Source: Eshraghiella sp045129695
GTDB taxonomy: Bacteria > Bacillota > Clostridia > Lachnospirales > Lachnospiraceae
NCBI GenBank assembly: GCA_045129695.1
Contig: JBGVJZ010000037.1
Location: 1 to 64,000 of the forward strand
Length of the DNA: 64,000 nt
Reading direction: 5' to 3'
Shown here in pieces: positions 31,266-38,409 of the stretch. A model generated the notes under the pieces. That model saw nothing but the letters and a program-made list of their open reading frames with translations, was not told the DNA's origin and did no database searches. The position numbers and the translations under genes were made by a program. Each line of letters opens with the position of its first letter. The stretch's first letter is position 1.

Positions 31266-32039
31266 ATGAACAGAAATAAAAGAAAAAAATTAGACGGAGA
31301 AAAGATTTTTTCGATTGTGGCAACTCTTGCAATCGTGGCAGCTCTCTCAGTGGGTATTATTACTATTGTCAGAAGTGCTGCATCACAGAAAAATAAGAAT
31401 TTTATTGATTTAAATGTTGTGGAGGAAAGCAAAACATCTAAAGAAGATGAGGAAAATCTTGTAGCAGATAACAAAGATGAAAAAACTGACGATGAAATTA
31501 CCAAGGCTCCGGAAAAGGAACTTCCGACTGAGACGATTACAGAAGAAATTCAGGATGTTGAAGCTACCGTAAAGGAAGAAGAACCTTCAATTGAAGTCAA
31601 TTCACCTGTATACACTTTTAATGAGACAAGCTCTCTTTTGTGGCCGGTAGAAGGTGAGATTATACTTGGATATAACATGGATAATACAATATATTTTCCA
31701 ACTCTTAAGCAGTATCAGTGTAATCCTGCAATTGTTATCAGTGTAGCGAGGGGAACTGATGTAGTAAGTGCTGCTCCCGGTGTTATTGAGGACATTTATG
31801 AGGATCCTGTTATTGGAACAACAATGGTAGTGTCTGTTGGAAATGGATACAAGCTTATTTACGGACAGCTTTCTGATCTTTCGGTAGGAATATCTGACAA
31901 TGTTGATGCCGGAACAGTTCTCGGTAAGGTTGGCAATCCGACAAAATATTTCAGCGTTGAAGGAAGTAATCTGTATTTCCAGTTAACATCGGATGATAAA
32001 CCGGTTGATCCAACATTATATTTAATTGGAAAGGAATAA
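31266..32039 (+). CDS. SpoIIQ-like protein with degenerate M23 peptidase domain
   Basis: 257 residues from the ATG at 31266 (GGAGG 5 bases upstream). A transmembrane helix (~18-37) is followed by an acidic linker (~45-120) and a C-terminal LytM/M23 fold (WPVEGEIILGYN, GTDVVSAAPGVIEDIY, GNGYKLIYGQLSDL, GSNLYFQLTSDDKPVDP). The zinc-binding residues are gone: HxxxD is replaced around NPAIVISV and HxH by NLYF, so it should not cut peptidoglycan, as for B. subtilis SpoIIQ. It probably forms the forespore side of the engulfment channel. GGCAATCATA at 31222 resembles a sigma-F -10, with weak support. Confidence 0.82.
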   Translation: MNRNKRKKLDGEKIFSIVATLAIVAALSVGIITIVRSAASQKNKNFIDLNVVEESKTSKEDEENLVADNKDEKTDDEITKAPEKELPTETITEEIQDVEATVKEEEPSIEVNSPVYTFNETSSLLWPVEGEIILGYNMDNTIYFPTLKQYQCNPAIVISVARGTDVVSAAPGVIEDIYEDPVIGTTMVVSVGNGYKLIYGQLSDLSVGISDNVDAGTVLGKVGNPTKYFSVEGSNLYFQLTSDDKPVDPTLYLIGKE

Positions 32040-32096
32040 TGATTTGGCGGCATCTGGCTCCTCCCGTTATTTGCTGCCAAATGCTTTCAAATAGAT

Positions 32097-32128
32097 GGGC
32101 AGGTTCTGCAAAAGAGCCTGTCCCTTTT
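32097..32128 (+). terminator. Terminator after the spoIIQ-like gene
   Basis: GGGCAGGTTCT paired with AGAGCCTGTCCC (one bulge/wobble), followed by TTTT. Confidence 0.7.
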
Positions 32129-32225
32129 GTGGGAAACAGAACAAAAATATAAAAAAAATATAGTTTTTTTCAAAAATAGTGGTAAAATAGTAAGAGTGAC
32201 ATCTAACGTTATAAGGAGTGACTTG

Positions 32226-32411
32226 ATGAAAACAGAACATACAATTAAATTATATACTGTAATTGAAATCGGAAAGCAGTACGCTACCTGTCAGACTTCT
32301 AAGGGCGAGGAAATTGAACTTGCCAGATATAAGCTTCCTCTTGAAGCAGAAGTGGGAAGCAAGCTTTATCAGGATGAATTTGAAATGTACAAGATAGTTA
32401 GAGAAAAATAA
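32226..32411 (+). CDS. Small conserved-looking protein (unknown)
   Basis: A 61-residue protein from an ATG preceded by AAGGAGTGA. The beta-rich sequence (YTVIEIGKQYATCQTSKGEE then IELARYKLPLEAEVG) resembles small OB-like proteins of the DUF3006 type, without enough detail to assign. It lies between two terminators and is therefore its own transcription unit. Confidence 0.55.
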   Translation: MKTEHTIKLYTVIEIGKQYATCQTSKGEEIELARYKLPLEAEVGSKLYQDEFEMYKIVREK

Positions 32412-32435
32412 ATAATTCAATACATATGTGAGCTA

Positions 32436-32476
32436 AAAAGAACCGGAATAGGATTATATGCCAAACCGGTTCTTTT
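32436..32476 (+). terminator. Terminator after the 61-aa gene
   Basis: Perfect 11-bp stem AAAAGAACCGG/CCGGTTCTTTT with T-rich end. Confidence 0.85.
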
Positions 32477-32560
32477 CATTCATTGATAAGCTCCATAATT
32501 GGAAGCCTGAATTGTGCGGACAGATTCCGTCCCTGTCTGCAGTCCGCAAATGTACATCTC

Positions 32561-33322
32561 TTACAAATAACTGTTGATAGAGCTGAAATAATTATAGTAA
32601 TTATATGAGCCGCTGCTGTTATATAAAGTAGATGCACTGGAGGACTGTTGGGCGGCAAGTCCGAGCTGGCCGGCTTTCTGTGATGTCTGATATGCAAAAG
32701 AGCTTACTCCGTTAAAGAGTGCCTTTAGATCAGAAATATCAGCAGAAGCTAATTTGGTCTCATCTACGGATAAGGTGTTGTCATAATTAATTGTAATTCC
32801 AACCTCGGCAAGACTCTTGCTGTATGCACTTGTCTGCTTAGCCATATTGATGCCGGTGCTCAAGACACGTGATGATTCTGTATTGTCAACTGCCTCGATA
32901 ACGTCATTGTACTCGGAAACAAAGGTATTAACAGCTTTGTTAATGGCATCTCTGTCATATTGTCTGCTATTAGTAACTTCGCCGGTAGTGGCATCCTTAG
33001 AAGATACTTCCTTCATTGTGAAAACTGAATCGGAGCCTGAACTATATAGTGCTTTGGATGCATCTGATAATTCATCAGAATTGCTTTTTACACTTGTCAA
33101 ATTCGTTCCGGTCTTAGTTCCCACAATTTTGGAAACGGCATCGGATGTAGTGGAATTAGTAGAAGTAGAACCACCGTAGTAACTATTTAACAGCTTCCTG
33201 TATGAGCCGCTCCTGATGCTGGCGTAATCTGTAAATGAAATACCGGAAAATAAGCTTGAACCTGAGCTGCTGCCTGTCTGGAATAATCCCAGAACGTTGC
33301 TGTTTTTTAAATATACGGACAT
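32561..33322 (-). CDS. Ser/Thr-rich protein resembling flagellar filament-cap (FliD-like) proteins
   Basis: 253 residues from the ATG at 33322 (AAGGAGG 9 bases upstream). Low-complexity Ser/Tyr/Gly at both ends (GSSSGSSLFSG; SSASTLYNSSGSYNYYNYF) surrounds a helical core (INKAVNTFVSEYNDVIEAVD, INYDNTLSVDETKLASADIS, LKALFNG). The last two motifs are like the C-terminal part of FliD (D.G.L..D...L...L). There is no signal peptide, consistent with flagellar-type export, and no flagellar gene nearby. It is a single-gene unit between terminators. Confidence 0.55.
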   Translation of the reverse strand: MSVYLKNSNVLGLFQTGSSSGSSLFSGISFTDYASIRSGSYRKLLNSYYGGSTSTNSTTSDAVSKIVGTKTGTNLTSVKSNSDELSDASKALYSSGSDSVFTMKEVSSKDATTGEVTNSRQYDRDAINKAVNTFVSEYNDVIEAVDNTESSRVLSTGINMAKQTSAYSKSLAEVGITINYDNTLSVDETKLASADISDLKALFNGVSSFAYQTSQKAGQLGLAAQQSSSASTLYNSSGSYNYYNYFSSINSYL

Positions 33323-33453
33323 AACCTGTTCCTCCTTTCCGAAATCATATAGAATGATTTGCAAATTGACGAGTCTGATTCGTCAATTTAATTATACAAT
33401 ATTTTTAAACATGATACAAGTGGATGGAAAATGAAATTAAGCTCCCGGACAAA

Positions 33454-33481
33454 AAACCCACGAGTTACTGCTCGTGGGTTT
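33454..33481 (-). terminator. Terminator of the perR-rbr unit
   Basis: Perfect 11-bp stem AAACCCACGAG/CTCGTGGGTTT; on the minus strand it is followed by a T-run. Confidence 0.88.
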
Positions 33482-33530
33482 CAGTTTAGTTTAAGGATGG
33501 CTCTTAAAAAGCTTATTTTATGCGGTTTTC

Positions 33531-34076
33531 TTACTTGCTGAAGTATCTGTTATACAGTCCTTCGAATGCCTTTCCGTGTCTGGCCTCGTCCTTAGCCATT
33601 TCATGTACGGTATCATGAATGGCATCAAGGTTAAGCTCTTTGGCACGTTTTGCAAGGTCAAATTTACCTGCAGTCGCACCGTTCTCAGCATCAATTCTCA
33701 TCTCAAGGTTCTTCTTGGTCGAATCAGTAACTACTTCACCGAGTAATTCTGCGAATTTAGAAGCATGCTCTGCCTCTTCGTAAGCTGCCTTTTCCCAGTA
33801 AAGACCGATTTCAGGATAGCCCTCTCTGTGGGCAACTCTTGCCATTGCAAGGTACATACCAACTTCTGTACATTCTCCCATGAAGTTAGCTCTTAAATCT
33901 TCCATAATATCTTCAGGAGCACCCTGAGCAACACCTACAACGTGCTCAGCAGCCCAGGTTCTCTCACCCTTCTGCTCTGAGAACTTAGAAGCCGGTGCAT
34001 TACATACCGGACAAGTCTCCGGTGCTGAATCTCCCTCGTGTACATATCCACAAACACTACAAACATATTTTGCCAT
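33531..34076 (-). CDS. rbr: Reverse rubrerythrin (peroxide reductase)
   Basis: 181 residues from the ATG at 34076 (GAGG upstream; upstream in-frame residues lack a site). The rubredoxin domain comes first (YVCSVCGYVHEGD and CPVCNAP), followed by the four-helix diiron domain with ExxH-type ligands (MGECTEVGMYL, AAYEEAEHASKF, MAKDEARHGKAF). The rubredoxin-first order defines reverse rubrerythrin, a clostridial enzyme that reduces H2O2 with electrons from NADH via other carriers. A PerR-like operator lies upstream and perR is the next gene on the same strand. Confidence 0.94.
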   Translation of the reverse strand: MAKYVCSVCGYVHEGDSAPETCPVCNAPASKFSEQKGERTWAAEHVVGVAQGAPEDIMEDLRANFMGECTEVGMYLAMARVAHREGYPEIGLYWEKAAYEEAEHASKFAELLGEVVTDSTKKNLEMRIDAENGATAGKFDLAKRAKELNLDAIHDTVHEMAKDEARHGKAFEGLYNRYFSK

Positions 34077-34134
34077 TTTATTTTCCTCACTTTCATTAAT
34101 ATAAATTTTGGTTAAAGTCATTTTGAAATGATAA

Positions 34135-34149
34135 TAGTAATCATTACTG
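34135..34149. promoter_or_regulatory. PerR-type operator upstream of rbr
   Basis: TAGTAATCATTACTG, a near-perfect palindrome that matches the site upstream of perR (34600-34614) and resembles the Bacillus Per box (TTATAATNATTATAA). Confidence 0.7.
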
Positions 34150-34184
34150 TTTTAATATAAATCATAAAATCGTATTTGTCAATA

Positions 34185-34574
34185 CTATTTAGAACAGTTT
34201 TTGCATTTTCCGTAAAAATATGCGGAATGTCCTGTAATTATTCCGTCAAAATTCTTATTGGCACTGGTATTAAGGTCTTCGATATTAGGGAAATCTAAAT
34301 CAAGAACAGAATTACACTCATTACATATAAAGTGATAGTGTGGTTCAGGATTTCCATCGAAATGATCAAGACCATCCAGTCCCGGGAATTTAGTTGCCTC
34401 ACCGAGCTCTACTAATAATGAAAGGTTACGATAAATCGTTCCAAGACTTATACGGGGATATCCCTTTCTAAGATTCTCATATACAACCTCTGCTGTGGGG
34501 TGGTCTCTGCGGGAACAGAGAAATGTTCGGATTGCTTCCCTCTGACGGCTGTATTTCATAGTTGCTACGGTCAT
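34185..34574 (-). CDS. perR: PerR/Fur-family peroxide-responsive repressor
   Basis: 129 residues with AAAGGAGG 6 bases before the ATG. The N-terminal winged helix has TAEVVYENLRKGYPRISLGT followed by IYRNLSLLVELGEA. The C-terminal domain has the metal ligands HFDGNPEPHYHFIC and two CxxC pairs (CNEC and CKNC) for structural zinc. Asp104/His-type sensing residues of PerR cannot be told from Fur with certainty by eye. Pairing with reverse rubrerythrin and the shared operator favours PerR. Its own promoter carries the operator, so it is autoregulated. Confidence 0.88.
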   Translation of the reverse strand: MTVATMKYSRQREAIRTFLCSRRDHPTAEVVYENLRKGYPRISLGTIYRNLSLLVELGEATKFPGLDGLDHFDGNPEPHYHFICNECNSVLDLDFPNIEDLNTSANKNFDGIITGHSAYFYGKCKNCSK

Positions 34575-34599
34575 AGAATTCCTCCTTTGAAAGTGATAT

Positions 34600-34614
34600 T
34601 AGTAACTATTACTA
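34600..34614. promoter_or_regulatory. PerR-type operator between perR and apbE
   Basis: Perfect palindrome TAGTAA-CTA-TTACTA in the divergent perR/apbE intergenic region; nearly identical to the rbr site at 34135. Confidence 0.75.
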
Positions 34615-34668
34615 TAATCATAATATAAAAAATTGATTTATCTGTCAATAGAGAGTATAATATTTGTT

Positions 34669-35661
34669 ATGAAAAAAGTAGTATTATTGTTTATTTTATT
34701 TTTAACAAGTACAATTAATCTAACCGGTTGTAAATATAATACCACCTCCACGATACATGAGGCGGACGGATATTATTTTAATACTTATATCAACATTAAA
34801 CTCTATGGGTGCGGAAGTGATGAACTGGCAAAGGAGGCTGTAGAACAATGTGCTTACTATGAGCAGATTTTCAGCAGAACCACTGAGAAAGCACTTTTAT
34901 ATCAACTGAATGAAAAGGGCAGCATGACAGTAAACATGGAGGAGGAAGCGATTCTCTTTGATGTGATTGATAGGAGTCTTGCATATTCTTATATGACGAA
35001 TGGTGCTCTGGATATTACAATAGAACCTGCTTCTTCTTTATGGAATTTCAGCGGTGAGAGTTCACAAGTGCCGGATAAGGAAGATTTATACAGGGCTGTT
35101 TCGAGGGTGGATTATCAAAAACCTGCCGTTACAGATGATATGATTGAATTGTATGGCACACGATTGGATTTGGGAGCCGTTGCCAAGGGGTATACGGCTG
35201 ATTGTATTAAGAAATTTCTTATTGATAGGGGAATTGACAGTGCGATAATCAATCTTGGCGGTAATGTTTTATGCATAGGCGGTAAAACGGACGGGTCAGA
35301 TTTTGTAATCGGAATTCAGAAACCTTATTCGCAGGATACCTTGCTTGGAGTGCAGGTGAATGGACTGAGCGTGGTAACATCCGGTGTTTATGAGAGATAT
35401 TTTGAAGAAAATGGCATCAGATACCATCATATTTTAAATCCTGATACGGGAATGCCTTGTAATAATGGGCTTTTATCTGTTACAATAATTTCTGAGTCAT
35501 CTTTTACGGGAGACTGCCTGAGTACGGGCTGTTTTGTTCTGGGAATGGAACAGGGATTGGAGCTTGTAAACAGTCTTGACGGAGTATATGCAGTTTTTGT
35601 AGATAGTGATTATAATATATATTATTCAGAAGGGGCCAAGGCTCTGGTAAAAAAGGGGTAG
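34669..35661 (+). CDS. apbE: ApbE-type FAD:protein FMN transferase (lipoprotein)
   Basis: 330 residues from the ATG at 34669. The N-terminus is a lipoprotein signal with lipobox LTGC. ApbE motifs are LDITIEPASSLW, the flavin/Mg site DLGAVAKGYTAD, NLGGNVLCIGG, and SGVYERYF...YHHILNPDTGMP. The enzyme attaches FMN to Ser/Thr residues of extracytoplasmic flavoproteins such as Rnf or Nqr subunits. It is divergent from perR across a PerR-like site, so peroxide control is possible. It is followed 4 bases later by the AAA protein gene. Confidence 0.92.
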   Translation: MKKVVLLFILFLTSTINLTGCKYNTTSTIHEADGYYFNTYINIKLYGCGSDELAKEAVEQCAYYEQIFSRTTEKALLYQLNEKGSMTVNMEEEAILFDVIDRSLAYSYMTNGALDITIEPASSLWNFSGESSQVPDKEDLYRAVSRVDYQKPAVTDDMIELYGTRLDLGAVAKGYTADCIKKFLIDRGIDSAIINLGGNVLCIGGKTDGSDFVIGIQKPYSQDTLLGVQVNGLSVVTSGVYERYFEENGIRYHHILNPDTGMPCNNGLLSVTIISESSFTGDCLSTGCFVLGMEQGLELVNSLDGVYAVFVDSDYNIYYSEGAKALVKKG

Positions 35662-35665
35662 TGCA

Positions 35666-37009
35666 ATGGGAGAGACACTTAAAGAGCAGGTTGACAAATG
35701 TCTGGAGCTTGCGGATGAAATTGAAAGAGCAGGAATAATTAAAGACAGTATGAATACGACATTCAGGGAGAATGTTAAGTATGAATTCCTGAAATTCCTG
35801 TCTTATCTTACAGAAAAGGACGGAATGTTTACAAAACAGCAGTCAGATTTTATTCAGAAGAATACCGGTTTTAAAGTTACGGATGGAATGATTCGCTCAA
35901 TTTGTCTCAGCGAGAAAATTTTGTCTGATGAGTATACGAAGAAACCACCATTTTCTCTTAAGTATTTTATATTGTCCGATGCAGGCGGTAAAATGCTTCA
36001 GGGTAAGAGACGTACGGTACACCTGATTAACACATTCCGTAACCTTGGGCAGGAATATGTTGCATGCAACGACATTACTTCGGATGCAGAGATTGCAGGA
36101 CTTACGGAATATGTTGGAATGCTTGAAAAATATGTGAGTGAATTCGGCCTTTTGAGTCCTAAGGGTACAGTTAAAGAAAAAGAACCTGATAACAAAACAA
36201 TTGATGAGTCGTTAGAGGAGCTTAATGCACTTATAGGACTTGATGAGGTTAAGAAGGATGTTAACAGTATTGTCAATCTTATGCGAGTGCTTAAGATTCG
36301 TGAAGAGCGTGGCATGAAACAGCCTTCCGTATCGAAGCACCTTGTTTTCTCCGGTAATCCGGGAACGGGTAAAACAACAGTGGCGAGAATGTTGGGGAAT
36401 ATATACTATTCACTCGGCGTTCTTTCCAAGGGACATCTCGTGGAGGTGGACCGTTCAGGACTTGTAAGCGGTTACATAGGTCAGACTGCTACTAAGGTTG
36501 CTGAGGTGGTTAATTCTGCAATGGGCGGAATTCTGTTTATAGATGAGGCATATACTCTTACCGCGAATAAGGGAGAGGGTGATTTTGGACAGGAGGCGGT
36601 GGATACGCTTCTTAAGGCAATGGAGGATAACAGGGAGAATCTGGTTGTTATTGTTGCCGGTTATACTAATCTCATGGAAGAATTTCTTAATTCTAATCCG
36701 GGCTTACGTTCAAGATTTAATAAGTTTATTGAATTTCAGGATTATACACCTAAGCAGTTGCTTGATATTACCAAAATGACAGCGGCCGGTCAGGATTATG
36801 TTCTGTCTGAAGCAGCAAAGCAGAGGACTTTGGAGTATTTTGAGGCCAGATGCGCCAACAAACCTGCGAATTTTGCCAATGCAAGAGAGGCACGTAATTT
36901 TCTTGAACGTGCGATTGCTAATCAGGCGGGCAGAATTGTCAAATTGGACAATGTGGATAAGGATATAATAATGACGATAGAAGCAGATGATTTGGATTTA
37001 TCTGTTTAG
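35666..37009 (+). CDS. CbxX/SpoVK-type AAA+ ATPase
   Basis: 447 residues. An N-terminal ~180-residue alpha-helical region of unknown role precedes one AAA+ domain: ALIGLDEVKKDVNSIVNLM, Walker A FSGNPGTGKTT, Walker B GGILFIDEAYTL, sensor VVIVAGYTN and the Arg finger region NPGLRSRFNKFIEF. The domain is of the CbbX/CfxQ/SpoVK group, hexameric remodelling ATPases. Only four bases separate it from apbE, so they are cotranscribed. The client protein is not apparent. Confidence 0.88.
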   Translation: MGETLKEQVDKCLELADEIERAGIIKDSMNTTFRENVKYEFLKFLSYLTEKDGMFTKQQSDFIQKNTGFKVTDGMIRSICLSEKILSDEYTKKPPFSLKYFILSDAGGKMLQGKRRTVHLINTFRNLGQEYVACNDITSDAEIAGLTEYVGMLEKYVSEFGLLSPKGTVKEKEPDNKTIDESLEELNALIGLDEVKKDVNSIVNLMRVLKIREERGMKQPSVSKHLVFSGNPGTGKTTVARMLGNIYYSLGVLSKGHLVEVDRSGLVSGYIGQTATKVAEVVNSAMGGILFIDEAYTLTANKGEGDFGQEAVDTLLKAMEDNRENLVVIVAGYTNLMEEFLNSNPGLRSRFNKFIEFQDYTPKQLLDITKMTAAGQDYVLSEAAKQRTLEYFEARCANKPANFANAREARNFLERAIANQAGRIVKLDNVDKDIIMTIEADDLDLSV

Positions 37010-37033
37010 AGTATGAATCTTTTGTGAAAAACT

Positions 37034-37062
37034 TTGATTTTTCGATGGAAATGTGGTATAAA
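37034..37062 (+). promoter_or_regulatory. Sigma-A-type promoter for the trigger-factor-like lipoprotein
   Basis: TTGATT and TATAAA with 17-base spacing, 64 bases before the ATG at 37126. Confidence 0.6.
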
Positions 37063-37125
37063 TAGTTGATAGTTGCACGGTATTGTGCATAAGCTTCACT
37101 AGGGGCAGAAAGGAACAATATAATA

Positions 37126-38265
37126 ATGAAGAAGAGATTTTTAGCAGGGGCAGTTGCAGGAATAACCGTTATGGCTTCCATTATGGCAGGATGCTCTAAG
37201 ATTGAAGATAATACAAGAAAATTATCCGATTACAGCAAATATGTTACTTTAGGTGAATATACGAATCTTGAGATTGAGGTTGGTGCTACAGATGTAACAG
37301 AGGAGCAGGTGGAAGAAGCCAGACAGCAGGTTATTGATGCTTTTACTACTAAGGAAGAACTTACTGAGGGCACTGTCCAGGATAAGGATTCCATCAATCT
37401 TGATTTTACGGGATATCTCAATGGAGAAGAATTTGAAGGCGGAAGCACTGATGGTGAGGGTTATGATTATACTATTGGCGGAAGCTTTATTTCCGACCTT
37501 AATGATCAGCTTATTGGTCTTGAGGTTGGCAAGGAATATGACCTCGAATGTACATTTCCTGAGGATTATGGTAAGGATGAACTTAATGGTCAGACGGTAA
37601 TTTTTAAAGTTAAGGTCAATTGCATTTATGGTGAAGACATAGTTCCGGAGTATACTGATGATTTGGTTAACCAGTATACCAGCGGCGATTACACAACAAT
37701 TGCTGACTATGAGAAATATCTTAAAGATACTATTTATGAAGAAAATGTAGCTTATCAGGAGTCTGAATATAAAGCTGCTTTGTGGTCAACAATTATTGAG
37801 AATTGTGAGAGAAACGGATATCCTGAGGATAAACTTGATGTTTTTTATAATGAATATTACGCATACTATAAGGATTATTACACATATATTGCTACATTAA
37901 ATGGTAGTGACTATGAAACCTTCCTTGCAAGCAAAGGAATAACAGATGCTGAAATTCAGGAAGGCTGCATGGAGAGTGCAAAGTATGAGCTTGAGGGTTT
38001 TATGGTAGCAATTGCAATTGCCAAGGCTGAAAAGATTTCTCTGACGACTGATGAGATGGAATCTCTTGAAGCAGATGTTGTAGAACAGTTCAGCTATGGT
38101 TCAATAGAGGAGTTTGAGTCGGAATATGCTGATTATGGTGAGAATTATATATATGAGACCTTTATTTATGACAAGGTAATGGAGTTCCTTGTTGAGAATA
38201 ATACAATGGTTATATCTGATACAGCAGGGGACGACTCAACAGCGGACGACTCAACAGCGGAATAA
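37126..38265 (+). CDS. Trigger-factor-like FKBP-type lipoprotein chaperone/isomerase
   Basis: 379 residues. A signal peptide with lipobox MAGC (Cys23) is followed by an FKBP-type prolyl isomerase domain (DKDSINLDFTGYLNGEEFEG, FISDLNDQLIGLEVGKEYDL) and a helical C-terminal region like the trigger factor arm (ENCERNGYPEDKLDVFYNEY). It ends in a low-complexity DDSTADDSTAE. True trigger factor is cytoplasmic and starts with a ribosome-binding domain; that domain is absent. The protein is therefore an extracytoplasmic foldase, comparable in role to PrsA. Own promoter and terminator. Confidence 0.85.
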   Translation: MKKRFLAGAVAGITVMASIMAGCSKIEDNTRKLSDYSKYVTLGEYTNLEIEVGATDVTEEQVEEARQQVIDAFTTKEELTEGTVQDKDSINLDFTGYLNGEEFEGGSTDGEGYDYTIGGSFISDLNDQLIGLEVGKEYDLECTFPEDYGKDELNGQTVIFKVKVNCIYGEDIVPEYTDDLVNQYTSGDYTTIADYEKYLKDTIYEENVAYQESEYKAALWSTIIENCERNGYPEDKLDVFYNEYYAYYKDYYTYIATLNGSDYETFLASKGITDAEIQEGCMESAKYELEGFMVAIAIAKAEKISLTTDEMESLEADVVEQFSYGSIEEFESEYADYGENYIYETFIYDKVMEFLVENNTMVISDTAGDDSTADDSTAE

Positions 38266-38291
38266 GATAAATAATTTGTTGTTTATATTTG

Positions 38292-38332
38292 AAAAGGCAT
38301 TACTTTCTGTTATAATGAAAGTAGTGCTTTTT
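38292..38332 (+). terminator. Terminator after the trigger-factor-like gene
   Basis: AAAAGGCATTACTTTC paired with GAAAGTAGTGCTTTTT, followed by a T-run. Confidence 0.85.
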
Positions 38333-38409
38333 AATTCCTGCTAATTTCCGGGAATTCCAATATATGATTTTATAATAACAGCAGAATTTGAAATACGGGA
38401 GGTATGGTC

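Noticed and set aside
35998..36315. Minus-strand frame opposite the AAA protein gene
   Set aside because: No ribosome-binding site, and it lies within a conserved domain on the other strand.
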